Notes: a model not told the origin generated them from the letters alone. Counted from the stretch's first letter, positions 1 through 9,303 are shown. The stretch: 46,254 bases of DNA from Clostridiales bacterium UBA7285 (GCA_002472145.1 DKRJ01000031.1:1-46254), one strand, 5' to 3'. Numbers and translations are program-made.

Positions 1-1058
1 GACTTTTACTTAGCAGGCTTTCGTACTGGTCTCAAGGTAAACTCGGCAGCAAGGATGAAGGCCAGTACACCATGAAAAATTACACGGACTGGGCAGATTA
101 TTACGGTACGATCTCTAAACAGGTGGAGGACGACGGTGATAAATACGAGGCGGACTTCCGGGACGTCATGGCTCTCACAGGTCTCAGTGCGGGCGGAGCC
201 AGGAGCATCTCGAAGAATAGCGAGGTCGGAACGAAATTCGGCGATATATACGAATATATCTCGGAGAATCAAATAAAAGATCACGCGCTCAGCGCGGATC
301 GAGCGGCCTTCGAAAGTTATGAGAAATGGGGACAGCTCGTCGATTCAGGATACCAGTGCTATTTCATCCAGCCTGTGAAATATACGTCCTCCCCGGCATT
401 CAGCGACGTTTTCGCGTCCGCGATGAACGCGCTGGCTGGAAAGACCGGCACGATAGACTTTGACAGGATCGAGAACGACACGCTTTACGTCGTCGAGAGC
501 GGAAAAGTCACCGACTACGTAGATGACGATTTTGACCTCATCATAGATGAAAAGAACATGCCTTTCGCCATGTCGGACGAGGGAACGTCCCTCGCGTGCG
601 TAAAGACGGGAGAGCGCGAATGGTCGTTCGGAACGCCTGACTCTGAGCCCGGGAAATACCCTTACGTGGTGACGTATGAGCCTGACAGGGAAGAAGATAA
701 AAAAGGCGAGACCATATATCTGCAGATCAACGTGAAAGTCGAGGAGGCAAGCGACCTGAAACTTTCGTATCAACTGCTCCTCAATCAGACGCCTGACGTT
801 GTGACGACGTATCCGACGAATATCTCGGCGGTGCTCGATTACGTCAGTTCGGATGGCAGTACGGGCGAGAAAGCGTTCCCTGTCCCGGAGGTCATCTACA
901 GACCGACGAAACCTGTACAGGCAGAAAAACCGGATCAGCCGACCGAGACGTCGCCTGCCACCGGGGATGCCGCCGGGCAGGCTGCCGCTGCTATAGCGCT
1001 TGCGGGATGCGCGTCCGCGCTTGCTCTGGCTTTGATACTGCGCCGCAGAAAGGCGTGA
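1..1058 (+). CDS. C-terminal part of a sortase-anchored surface protein (5' end outside window)
   Basis: The frame is open right to the left edge of the window, so the ATG at 72 need not be the start and the protein is probably longer. About 350 residues are visible. The C-terminus shows a Pro/Glu/Lys-rich spacer (around KPVQAEKPDQPTETS), the motif SPATGD, a hydrophobic run rich in Ala and Leu, and a basic tail RRRKA. This is the layout of a sortase sorting signal. SPATG fits the (S/P)PxTG pattern known for Clostridioides difficile sortase B better than LPxTG. The rest is acidic and mostly polar, without a domain I recognise. A strong terminator follows, so the gene ends its own transcript and is separate from the two-component operon downstream. 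The anchoring call is good; the function is unknown. Confidence 0.7.
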   Translation, partial: LLLSRLSYWSQGKLGSKDEGQYTMKNYTDWADYYGTISKQVEDDGDKYEADFRDVMALTGLSAGGARSISKNSEVGTKFGDIYEYISENQIKDHALSADRAAFESYEKWGQLVDSGYQCYFIQPVKYTSSPAFSDVFASAMNALAGKTGTIDFDRIENDTLYVVESGKVTDYVDDDFDLIIDEKNMPFAMSDEGTSLACVKTGEREWSFGTPDSEPGKYPYVVTYEPDREEDKKGETIYLQINVKVEEASDLKLSYQLLLNQTPDVVTTYPTNISAVLDYVSSDGSTGEKAFPVPEVIYRPTKPVQAEKPDQPTETSPATGDAAGQAAAAIALAGCASALALALILRRRKA

Positions 1059-1088
1059 GCAGCGCGCAGGTGATGATCGCGTTTTAAG

Positions 1089-1117
1089 GAGAGCGTTCCG
1101 CGACGGGGCGCTCTTTT
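1089..1117 (+). terminator. Rho-independent terminator
   Basis: A 10-bp stem (AGAGCGTTCC with GGGGCGCTCT, two G-U pairs) encloses the loop GCGAC and runs into TTTT. It ends the surface-protein transcript. Confidence 0.85.
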
Positions 1118-1132
1118 GCTTTGACGATCTAT

Positions 1133-1189
1133 TCTTAATCAAATCTTAAACCCTTGGACTCTTTCATTTCCAACGTTTTCATGTAATAT
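1133..1189 (+). promoter_or_regulatory. Promoter region with TCTTAA direct repeats
   Basis: Two copies of TCTTAA start at 1133 and 1144, an 11-bp step, which is the spacing OmpR/PhoB-family regulators commonly use. A -10 like element TAATAT (1184-1189) has only a poor -35 (TTTCAT at 1162-1167, 16-bp spacer), as expected at an activator-dependent promoter. The repeats lie just upstream of that -35. Autoregulation by the response regulator at 1210 is an inference. Confidence 0.45.
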
Positions 1190-1209
1190 ATAACCGGGAG
1201 GAGAGATAA

Positions 1210-1902
1210 ATGCCCCGTGTTTTGATCGCTGACGACGAGCGCGACATCGTCGACGCACTTGAAATATTCCTTAAACCTGAAGGTTATGAGATCGTCAAAG
1301 CCTACACAGGCGCGGAAGCCCTGGACGCGGTGAACGCCGGCGGCGTGGACCTGGTGCTGCTGGACATCATGATGCCGGTGATGGACGGCATAACAGCGCT
1401 TAAGAAGATCCGTGAGATCTCTAACGTTCCGGTCATCATAATCACTGCTAAGAGCGAGGACGCGGATAAGATCCTGGGCCTGGAAATCGGCGCTGACGAT
1501 TACATCACTAAGCCGTTCAACCCCGCCGAGGTCATAGCCCGCGTCAGGTCGCAGCTGCGCAGATACATGGAACTGGGGAGTTCCGATTCCGCGAAGGATC
1601 CCGGCGTCATTTCATCGGGCGGACTTTCGATAAACGATTCGGAAAAATCCGTCACTCTCGACGGGCGCCCAGTCAAACTCACCGCTAAGGAATACAGCAT
1701 CCTCTATCTTTTAATGACTAACCCCGGGCGCGTCTTCTCGGCGCGCGAGATCTATGAGAAGGCCTGGGGCGAGAAAGCCATCGACGACGGCGGTACGATC
1801 GCCGTACATATCAGACATCTCAGAGAAAAGATCGAGATAGACCCGGCCGACCCGCGGTATGTGCAGGTCGTGTGGGGACAGGGCTACAGGTTCCGCGGCT
1901 GA
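1210..1902 (+). CDS. OmpR/PhoB-family response regulator
   Basis: A 230-residue two-domain regulator. The receiver domain (about 1-118) has the acidic pair D8/D9, phosphoacceptor D52 in LLDIMMP, the switch T79 and K101 in ITKPF. The C-terminal half (about 130-229) is a winged helix with the usual signature around GRVFSAREIYEKAWG and the closing VVWGQGYRFRG, as in VanR. The ribosome binding site GGAGGAG sits 6 bases before the ATG. A sensor kinase gene begins 72 bases downstream and two fused ABC transporters follow, so it most likely controls those transporters in response to an envelope signal. The ligand and targets cannot be read from the sequence. Confidence 0.92.
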   Translation: MPRVLIADDERDIVDALEIFLKPEGYEIVKAYTGAEALDAVNAGGVDLVLLDIMMPVMDGITALKKIREISNVPVIIITAKSEDADKILGLEIGADDYITKPFNPAEVIARVRSQLRRYMELGSSDSAKDPGVISSGGLSINDSEKSVTLDGRPVKLTAKEYSILYLLMTNPGRVFSAREIYEKAWGEKAIDDGGTIAVHIRHLREKIEIDPADPRYVQVVWGQGYRFRG

Positions 1903-1974
1903 CAAAGCGCGGAGCCGGATCCCTGCGGCGCTTACGCAGCCCGAGGCAAATCTCGGGAAGCAACGTAGTCACTT

Positions 1975-4212
1975 ATGCCTATAGGAAGAAAAATAAAAAG
2001 CAGTTTCATATTAAAACTGGTCGGTGTTCTAGTCATGTGCGCCGCCGCGGCTCTATTAGTGCTGGTGCCGATGACGCGCGACCTGGACTGGGCCTACTCG
2101 GACCTCGTGTCGTATCAGGACGTCCAGAACACGTGGGGCGAGTTCTCGCAGCGCATGATAGATAAGATATCAGCGCAGTACACAGACGGCACGGAAGGCG
2201 ACATTTCCAACTACAGGATCAGCGTCACCCTCATCGACAAGGACGGGGAGCACGTCCTGAGCGATACGCGTTCCGGCGAAAAATACGTCTACAGAAAAGA
2301 CTACATTTACTATTTCCAGCCGTATTATACATTTCAAGGATTCGACAGCGAAGCGGAATACCTGAAGTACATGCGCGAAAAAGACCCGGAAGGCATAGAT
2401 GCCTCGACCGACCCTTCGGAAGAAGTCATGACGCACGTCGATTACGAAAGGCTTACCTCCTACGACTTCATAACCCAGAGCGTTGAGTCGGGGAGCACGA
2501 CCAAAGCCTACGCCGTCGCATATTACATAATAGAACGACCTGTGGTCACGGACGACTATTATGATTTCGTCGCGCTCCGGGATTCGCTGAGCTTCTTTAT
2601 AGATAACTTCACCTGGTCGATGATCGTTCTGGCGCTGGTCTTCTCGTTGCTGCTGGTGTACGAATTCAGCGCCGCGGGATACTCTAAGAATTCCGAAGGG
2701 CCTCAACTGGCCGCTGTCGACGGCTTCCCGCTGGACCTCTGGCTGATCATTTTGATCGCGGTGGTTTTCCTGACACCGGACGCGCAGTACACCGTGACGC
2801 ATGTGACTGTAGGGCTGTTCATGGCTGCTATAGGAGCGTTCATAGAGTTCGACGTCCTCTTCTTCTTCTGGCTGATGTCGCTTGCCCGCCATGCTAAGAC
2901 AAAGACCGTCGTAAAGAACCTTCTGGTCTGCCGCATCGCGTCCGCGATCGGAAAGGCCGCCGGTGCTTCTGTCGGCTGGGCAGCCGTCATGTGCGGCGGG
3001 ATCGCCGCACTATGCGGGGTACTGATAGTCTTTCTGGGCGGCCGACATCTGCTGCCGCTCATGGCATTCCCGGTCGTCTTTGCGATATGGGCGGTGATCT
3101 ACATGCGCTCGGTGGGAGATCTCTTCCGCGGTGTCGACGAACTGAGCAAAGGAGACTTTTCCCGGAAGATCCCTCAGGAAAAGGTGGACCGCATGCCGGG
3201 AAAAATGCGTACCCGCGCGGAGAACCTGAACGCCCTGTCTCAGAAGATGCAGGACTCCATCGACGAACAAATGAAGACAGAGCGCCTTAAAGCCGAACTC
3301 ATCGCGAACGTCAGCCACGACATAAAGACTCCGCTGACGTCTATCATCACATATACCGACCTTCTAAAGACCGATCCGGCTCCGGAAGATCGCGCTAAAT
3401 ATCTGGAAGTCCTCTCCCGCCAGTCGCAGAGGCTTAAGAAACTCACCGAGGACGTGCTGGAGTCATCGATGGCGAGTTCCGGAAACGTCAGTGTAAACCT
3501 GGCTCCGACCTCTATACCTGTCATCGTCGATCAGTCGCTCGTCGAATATCAGGAAAAACTGGACGCGGTGAACCTCACCGCGGTCGTAGACGTAGGCGGA
3601 GTGCCTGAAGTCACCGCCGACGGCAGGCTGCTCTGGCGCGCGCTGCGCAATCTGCTGTCGAACGTGGCTAAATACTCCGCTCCGGGCACGAGAGTATACA
3701 TAGACGCCAGGCGCGTGCCTTCGCACGACGCTCCGGCAGAATACGCTTCCTCATGGAAGGCCCTGGCCGAAAAAACGGACTCCGCCGCAGGTGCTGAAGC
3801 GCCTGACGCGGTCGTTTTGACCATAAAGAACACATCGCGCGATCAATTGAATATCACCCCGGATGAGCTCATGCAGCGCTTCGTGCGCGGCGACAGATCC
3901 CGCCACTCGGAGGGCAGCGGGCTCGGGCTCGACATAGCGGGTTCTCTGCTGGAAAGGATGGGCGGCGCGCTTAAACTTTCCATCGACGGGGACCTCTTCA
4001 CCGCTTCCGTGATACTTCCGGAAGCGTCGGATGCCGCGCCGGCCGGCGAGGCAAGCAGCGAAACGGCTGCAGGCGCGCCACACGCGCCCGCGAGCGGGTG
4101 GGACACCCGCCCGGCGGAATCTGAAACGGCTGCAGGCGCGCCACACGCGCCCGCAAACGGGTGGGACACCCGCCCGACGGAACCTGTAAAGGAGCAGGAT
4201 GCAAATGCTTAA
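1975..4212 (+). CDS. Polytopic sensor histidine kinase with repeat-containing C-terminal tail
   Basis: A 745-residue kinase, partner of the regulator just upstream. Order: TM helix near 12-32; an extracytoplasmic region to about 210; then a cluster of further TM segments (about 212-235, 250-268, 270-305, 330-375), far more membrane than in a simple two-TM sensor; a HAMP-like linker; HisKA with H448 in NVSHDIKTPL; HATPase with the N box RNLLSNVAKYS and the G box SGLGLDIAG. After the kinase core comes an Ala/Pro-rich tail of about 60 residues built from two 21-residue copies. TAG lies in frame 9 bases before the ATG, so the start is fixed although the ribosome binding site (GGGAAG, 14 bases upstream) is weak. 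The 3' end overlaps the next gene by 14 bases, which implies translational coupling. Confidence 0.9.
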   Translation: MPIGRKIKSSFILKLVGVLVMCAAAALLVLVPMTRDLDWAYSDLVSYQDVQNTWGEFSQRMIDKISAQYTDGTEGDISNYRISVTLIDKDGEHVLSDTRSGEKYVYRKDYIYYFQPYYTFQGFDSEAEYLKYMREKDPEGIDASTDPSEEVMTHVDYERLTSYDFITQSVESGSTTKAYAVAYYIIERPVVTDDYYDFVALRDSLSFFIDNFTWSMIVLALVFSLLLVYEFSAAGYSKNSEGPQLAAVDGFPLDLWLIILIAVVFLTPDAQYTVTHVTVGLFMAAIGAFIEFDVLFFFWLMSLARHAKTKTVVKNLLVCRIASAIGKAAGASVGWAAVMCGGIAALCGVLIVFLGGRHLLPLMAFPVVFAIWAVIYMRSVGDLFRGVDELSKGDFSRKIPQEKVDRMPGKMRTRAENLNALSQKMQDSIDEQMKTERLKAELIANVSHDIKTPLTSIITYTDLLKTDPAPEDRAKYLEVLSRQSQRLKKLTEDVLESSMASSGNVSVNLAPTSIPVIVDQSLVEYQEKLDAVNLTAVVDVGGVPEVTADGRLLWRALRNLLSNVAKYSAPGTRVYIDARRVPSHDAPAEYASSWKALAEKTDSAAGAEAPDAVVLTIKNTSRDQLNITPDELMQRFVRGDRSRHSEGSGLGLDIAGSLLERMGGALKLSIDGDLFTASVILPEASDAAPAGEASSETAAGAPHAPASGWDTRPAESETAAGAPHAPANGWDTRPTEPVKEQDANA
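4060..4185 (+). repeat. Two 63-bp tandem repeats inside the kinase C-terminus
   Basis: Two copies (4060-4122, 4123-4185) differ at only a few bases and keep the reading frame, giving the 21-residue unit ETAAGAPHAP...GWDTRP twice. Each copy holds the inverted repeat GGGTGGGACACCC, so the RNA can fold two similar hairpins just before the ribosome binding site of the ABC gene at 4199. Confidence 0.9.
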
Positions 4213-6652
4213 ACTGGACAAAGTCTCTAAATTCTACTCATCCAACGGAGTCGTCACCGCCGGCTTCAGCAAGGTGAGCCTGAACTTCGACGTAGGCGAG
4301 TTCGTGGCCATCACCGGCGAGAGCGGCAGCGGTAAATCGACTTTGCTGAACGTCATCTCCGGCCTCGATTCCTTCGAGGAAGGCGAGATGTACGTGATGG
4401 GCCAGCCCACGAGCGGATTCGGCAGCGACGAGATGGAAGAGTACCGCAAACGCTACATCGGAAACATCTTCCAGACGTTCAACCTCATCAATAACTACAC
4501 CGTATACCAGAACGTGGAACTGGCGCTCCTCCTGGCCGGATACAGCAGCCGTGAGGTAAAGTCCCGCGTGAACGACATCATAAAAAAGGTAGGCCTCGAG
4601 AAGTACAGGCGCACTAAGGCCAGCAAACTCTCGGGCGGCCAGAAGCAGCGCGTTGCCATAGCAAGGGCCCTTGCGAAGGACACCCCGATAATCGTGGCCG
4701 ACGAACCTACCGGCAACCTCGACGTCGAGTCGGCGGAAGGCATTTTCGCTCTGCTGGCCGGGCTGGCGGAGGATCACCTGATCATAATCGTCACGCATAA
4801 CTACGACCAGGTCGAGCAGTACGTGACGCGAAAGATCACGATGCACGACGGCCGCGTCGTCGACGACAAAATGATAAGGGCGCCGAAAGCAAAGAACGAA
4901 ACGCAGGCCGGAGGCGCCGCCGCAGAGGATGGAGGCGCCGCCGCTCAGGGGCAGGCGCCGGGCGCGGCGGCAGCGCAGCCGGAAAAACAGGCGGCGCAGG
5001 CGGACATGTCCGCCGCGTGGCGCGACGGCAGGCTCAAAGAAGCCAGGCACGACGGCCTCCGCGCGGGAAGCGGCATACGCCTGGGCATCCGGAACACGTT
5101 CAGTCTTCCGGCAAAATTCGTTCTGCTGCTCGTGGTGTCGCTGTTCATGTGCCTCGGCACGACGGCGTCATACTCTAACTTCATGAGCCAGGACAACGCC
5201 GTATCGGACTTTTCGTATTCGTTCTTTTTTAACGACTCGAGCAAAGAACGCGTCGTCGTCACGAAGAAAGACAAGACTGCATTCACGGATGACGACTACG
5301 CCGCGCTGAAAGCGATGCCGAACGTCGGTTCTTTGATGAAATACGACATCATGCTGGACCATACGTTCTTGATCTCGTCAAAGCCTCGTCAGAATTACGA
5401 TTACTACGATGATGAGTCGGAGAGCAGCATCTATTATTACGTCACCGTAAGGCCGATCGATATGATGCCGGAAGACCTGAAGGCCGGGATCACCGGAGCG
5501 ATGCCGCAGGCACAGGGAGAGTCGCTTTTAGTCGCCACATCCGACATGGAGGGGCAGCCGTGGCTGGATACGGTCGTCGGCACGGAACTTTACGTCACTG
5601 ACGATACTGTCGCGGGCTATCCAGCGGGCGTGAACGATAAGACAAAGATCTCCGGACTTAAGGTCATGTCCGAAGCGGAGACCGATAAATATAACGTGAA
5701 CTCGAACAGCGGCTACTGGGGCGCATACCTGTATATGCAGGATGAGGACGTCAGGGCTTTGACGGGGCAGACGCTGACGAGCGATATGGCGCTGGAGGCG
5801 AATGCAAACGGCGATCTCTTTGCTTTGACGAGCGATATGATCCACGTCACGCAGTACGCCGATACGGGCGAGATCTACGTGACAGAGGACATCGCGGACC
5901 ACTATGAGTACGGCGTCGCCAGAGGGAACACTTTCTCGGTCAACAGAGTAAGCGCGCACGTCAGAGACACCCTTTCATACTCAGTCGTGGCGACGGTCTC
6001 CTCGGATAACAGCTACTACTGGCTCGACATGAGGCCGCAGGATCTGGCGCCGGGCATATATATGAACGAATCGGACGTCAGGGCTCTGTACGCGTCGGAT
6101 CAGTATCAGGCTTCCGTTCTCATGGCAGACGTGAATAAGCGGGAAGAGACGCTCTCTGCGCTGGACGCGGGCGGATATAGGGCGCTGTACGTCCACGAGG
6201 CGGCGTCTTCATATAACGGGGCGGAAAACACCATTCTCCACGCGCTGAGGGTATTCATGCTCGCGCTGCTGCTGCTGGTGCTCTTCTTCGTCAGCTACTT
6301 CATCATGAAACTGGTCTTCAGATCGCAGAACGTATACTTCGCGACGATCAGGATGCTGGGCGGCAGCAGGCGCGGGTGCTCCGGGATCCTGCTGGTGGAC
6401 ATGCTCTGCGTGTTCCACATCGCTTTTGGCGGTGCGATGGCGTTCCTGTTCATGCTTAAGAATAACGTCATATTTGCCGGGTATCAGAACGCGGTGCTGG
6501 AAAAACTGCGCGAGTGGATGTACTACATAACGCCGAAGGACGCTTTGATCCTGTACTTCATCGTTCTGGGTCTGACAGTGCTCCTTTCGGTCAGATATTC
6601 CCGACGGATGTTTAAGAAGACCGCGATGAACGCGTATAAAGAGGAGGTGTAG
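4199..6652 (+). CDS. Fused ABC ATPase - MacB/FtsX-type permease (first of pair)
   Basis: A complete ABC ATPase occupies residues 1-230: Walker A GESGSGKST (40-48), signature LSGGQKQR, Walker B VADEPTGNLD, His switch VTHN. A low-complexity Ala/Gly/Gln linker of about 50 residues follows. The permease half has one TM segment near 300-325, a large external domain to about 680, and three closely spaced TM segments at the C-terminus, the four-helix MacB topology. Fused ATPase-permeases of this class in Firmicutes usually handle peptides, antibiotics or lipids by moving the external domain rather than by a transmembrane channel. AAAGGAG ends 5 bases before the ATG at 4199; a second ATG at 4205 is also possible. 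It overlaps the kinase gene and is followed 4 bases later by a second fused transporter. Substrate unknown. Confidence 0.88.
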   Translation: MQMLKLDKVSKFYSSNGVVTAGFSKVSLNFDVGEFVAITGESGSGKSTLLNVISGLDSFEEGEMYVMGQPTSGFGSDEMEEYRKRYIGNIFQTFNLINNYTVYQNVELALLLAGYSSREVKSRVNDIIKKVGLEKYRRTKASKLSGGQKQRVAIARALAKDTPIIVADEPTGNLDVESAEGIFALLAGLAEDHLIIIVTHNYDQVEQYVTRKITMHDGRVVDDKMIRAPKAKNETQAGGAAAEDGGAAAQGQAPGAAAAQPEKQAAQADMSAAWRDGRLKEARHDGLRAGSGIRLGIRNTFSLPAKFVLLLVVSLFMCLGTTASYSNFMSQDNAVSDFSYSFFFNDSSKERVVVTKKDKTAFTDDDYAALKAMPNVGSLMKYDIMLDHTFLISSKPRQNYDYYDDESESSIYYYVTVRPIDMMPEDLKAGITGAMPQAQGESLLVATSDMEGQPWLDTVVGTELYVTDDTVAGYPAGVNDKTKISGLKVMSEAETDKYNVNSNSGYWGAYLYMQDEDVRALTGQTLTSDMALEANANGDLFALTSDMIHVTQYADTGEIYVTEDIADHYEYGVARGNTFSVNRVSAHVRDTLSYSVVATVSSDNSYYWLDMRPQDLAPGIYMNESDVRALYASDQYQASVLMADVNKREETLSALDAGGYRALYVHEAASSYNGAENTILHALRVFMLALLLLVLFFVSYFIMKLVFRSQNVYFATIRMLGGSRRGCSGILLVDMLCVFHIAFGGAMAFLFMLKNNVIFAGYQNAVLEKLREWMYYITPKDALILYFIVLGLTVLLSVRYSRRMFKKTAMNAYKEEV

Positions 6653-6656
6653 CGGC

Positions 6657-9224
6657 ATGATAGAATTAAAAAACGTAAAGAAATACTTCAACCGCCGCAA
6701 ATCCAACGAGATCCGCGCTATCGACGATACGACTCTGGTATTCCCGGACAAGGGGCTCGTCACGCTCCTGGGAGAATCCGGATGCGGCAAAACCACGCTC
6801 CTCAACGCCATCGGCGGTCTGGATAAAGTGGATTCCGGCGAGATAACGGTCGAAGGGAACCGCATGACGAGGCGCACGAGCGGCGCCCGCGACTCGATCC
6901 GCAACCGCTATATCGGCTATATTTTCCAGAACTTCAATCTCATCGAAGATGAGACGGTGTATAACAACGTCGCTCTGGTGCTGCGCATGATCGGGTTCCG
7001 CGATAAAGCGGCCGTCGAGCTCAGGGTGATGCACATACTGGACAGAGTCGGCATCTCCAGATACCGCAGCCGCCCGGTGAAGATGCTCTCCGGAGGCGAG
7101 CGCCAGCGCGTCGGCATAGCCCGGGCTCTGGTGAAGAACCCTAAGGTCATCATCGCCGACGAGCCTACCGGAAACCTCGACAGCGCGAACACCCTCGAGG
7201 TCATGAACATCATTAAGGCGATCTCCCGCGAAAAACTGGTCATCCTGGTCACTCACGAGAGGAATATCGCCGAGTTCTACTCGGACCGCATCATCGAGAT
7301 CGTCGACGGAAAGGTCACCGCAGACCGCATGAACTCGCATGAGGGCTCGCTGGACTACCGCGTCGACACGCGCATCTATCTGCAGGACATGCCGTACGTG
7401 AAAGATCTGAGCGCGGACGGGTTCCGGGTCAAACTCTACAGCGACAACCCTGACATGCCGCCTGAGATAAAGATCGTGATAAAAGACGGCAGCCTCTATG
7501 CCGATACGGGCGGAGCGCTCCGCCACGGGTCGGACGACCTGGACATCATCGACGCCCACTATACGGGAGTCGCCAAAGACGCCGCCGAGCAGTACCGTTT
7601 CGACTACGACGAGTATTTCGCGGACGCCGAGCAGATCGAGAGCGAGAAGGCCGCTGAAAGAGCCAGATCTCAGGCGAACAAAGTCCGCCCTATCGGAGAG
7701 AAGACCGCCGGCGCCGCGCGGATATCGCGCAGAGACCCGGTGCCGTCTAAGATCAGGTATCACATGGTCTACGGCCCGCTCCGCTCTCTGGGCGCCGGAT
7801 TTAAGAAAGTGAAGTCGTATTCGAAGATAAAGAAGGTCCTGCTGGCTGGATTCGTCCTGGCATCGCTTTTCGTTATGTACGCATTCAGCAATGTCGCGGG
7901 CGTGATGCGCGTGACAGACGCGCAGTTCATCACAGATAACAAAAGGTTCGTCCAGATAAAGACGGGATCGGTGAACGCGCAGCTTCTGGACCGGATAGCG
8001 TCGGAAACCGGTGCGGATTTCGTCCTGCCGGGGTACGGAGGAGCCATTTTCAACATCGGCCTGGACGACTACGACCAGTCCATGAGTTCCGTCATTCAGA
8101 TCTCCGGGTCGCTGGAGGCGGCGGACGTGCTTCCTGAGTCTGATCTGGTCGCGGGACGCCTGCCGTCGGATCCTCAGGAAGTCGTGATCGACGTGCATCT
8201 CATAGACACAAAACGCCGTAACGACGTCAGATACTCTGAACTGGGGATGAGCGATCCGGAAAGCCTCATCGGGAAGAAACTGTACGTAAACTACATGCAG
8301 CCTTTCACGATCGTCGGAGTCTCCGATACGGTCCAGCCGAACATTTTCGTCGACCGCAGCATGCTCGCCGATCTGGAGGCGTACGCCACGCCTGCCAACA
8401 ACGCCGACATATACGCGTTCCGCGGATATCCGTCCATTCCTTCCGGCCAGATCTGCCAGTACAGTTTCATGTCGCAGACCGGTGACCTCACGATAGTGAA
8501 GGGCGAAGCGCCGGACGAAGATTACGAGGCGCTGGTGCCTGAATCGCTGAGAGAGGAATACAGCGTCGGCAGCAGACTGAGCACTAAGATAGGCGACACG
8601 CCGCTTACGATCAGCGGCTTCTATCACGACAGGCGCGGAGGCGAAGGCCTCTACGTGAACGACGCCACATACGAGCAGGTCTACTATTCGACCAACGATA
8701 CGGTGACACTGGCGACGGACGATCCGCAGGCTGCGCTCGACTGGGCGACGGAAAACGGCTTTTCGGCGGATTATCTATACGAAACGTCAAAGTCGGACTA
8801 CGAGCAGCAGACGAGGGACAGCGTGAACCGCACGGTCCTGGCCGCCGCGATAATCACTGTGATCTCTCTGATCGAGATCTACCTGATCATGAGGGCTTCG
8901 TTCCTGTCGCGGATCAAAGAGGTCGGCGTGCTCAGGGCGATCGGCCTGAAGAAGGGCGAGATATACCGCATGTTCGCCGGTGAGGCCGTGGCGATAACTA
9001 TCATGACGTCGCTCCCGGCGATGGCTGTGATGGCCTACTTCCTGAACGCCCTGACAAAGTCGCCTGTGTCACTGCTCTCGAACTCGTTCTATATGTCGCC
9101 TATGGTATTCCTGGCGGCTTTCGGACTGATATTCGCGTTCAACGTCATAGCGGGGCTGCTGCCGCTCTTCGGCACGCTTCATAAGACGCCTGCCGCGATA
9201 CTCGCCAGGAACGACGTGAATTAG
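6657..9224 (+). CDS. Fused ABC ATPase - MacB/FtsX-type permease (second of pair)
   Basis: An 855-residue protein with an N-terminal ATPase (Walker A GESGCGKTT near 39-47, signature LSGGERQR, Walker B IADEPTGNLD, VTHE). A cytoplasmic stretch of about 150 residues (roughly 225-380) with alternating hydrophobic character and a Glu/Lys/Arg-rich helix separates it from the first TM segment (about 390-415). A large external domain follows, then three C-terminal TM segments. The sequence is clearly diverged from the gene before it, so the two probably form a heterodimer. AGGAGGTG overlaps the previous stop region and lies 7 bases before the ATG, giving tight coupling. Just after its TAG comes a set of direct repeats and a strong terminator closing the operon. 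Confidence 0.88.
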   Translation: MIELKNVKKYFNRRKSNEIRAIDDTTLVFPDKGLVTLLGESGCGKTTLLNAIGGLDKVDSGEITVEGNRMTRRTSGARDSIRNRYIGYIFQNFNLIEDETVYNNVALVLRMIGFRDKAAVELRVMHILDRVGISRYRSRPVKMLSGGERQRVGIARALVKNPKVIIADEPTGNLDSANTLEVMNIIKAISREKLVILVTHERNIAEFYSDRIIEIVDGKVTADRMNSHEGSLDYRVDTRIYLQDMPYVKDLSADGFRVKLYSDNPDMPPEIKIVIKDGSLYADTGGALRHGSDDLDIIDAHYTGVAKDAAEQYRFDYDEYFADAEQIESEKAAERARSQANKVRPIGEKTAGAARISRRDPVPSKIRYHMVYGPLRSLGAGFKKVKSYSKIKKVLLAGFVLASLFVMYAFSNVAGVMRVTDAQFITDNKRFVQIKTGSVNAQLLDRIASETGADFVLPGYGGAIFNIGLDDYDQSMSSVIQISGSLEAADVLPESDLVAGRLPSDPQEVVIDVHLIDTKRRNDVRYSELGMSDPESLIGKKLYVNYMQPFTIVGVSDTVQPNIFVDRSMLADLEAYATPANNADIYAFRGYPSIPSGQICQYSFMSQTGDLTIVKGEAPDEDYEALVPESLREEYSVGSRLSTKIGDTPLTISGFYHDRRGGEGLYVNDATYEQVYYSTNDTVTLATDDPQAALDWATENGFSADYLYETSKSDYEQQTRDSVNRTVLAAAIITVISLIEIYLIMRASFLSRIKEVGVLRAIGLKKGEIYRMFAGEAVAITIMTSLPAMAVMAYFLNALTKSPVSLLSNSFYMSPMVFLAAFGLIFAFNVIAGLLPLFGTLHKTPAAILARNDVN

Positions 9225-9295
9225 GAGCCGGCGGACAAAAGTGAGTCAGAGAGTTAGAGTCAGCGGACAAAAAGTGAGTTAGCGGACAAAAAGTG
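9222..9295 (+). repeat. Direct repeats beginning at the stop codon of the ABC gene
   Basis: GCGGACAAAA(A)GTG occurs at 9231, 9263 and 9282 (steps of 32 and 19 bp), and each copy is preceded within a few bases by TTAG, the first of which is the stop codon of the ABC gene. No coding frame continues through it. It could be a degenerate tandem array or a leftover of binding sites at an insertion-sequence end; no transposase gene is present. Confidence 0.75.
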
Positions 9296-9303
9296 TTGGT
9301 AAA

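Noticed and set aside
6666..8627. 653-codon minus-strand frame opposite the second fused ABC gene
   Set aside because: Antisense shadow caused by GC-rich third positions; Val/Arg/His-rich with no motif.
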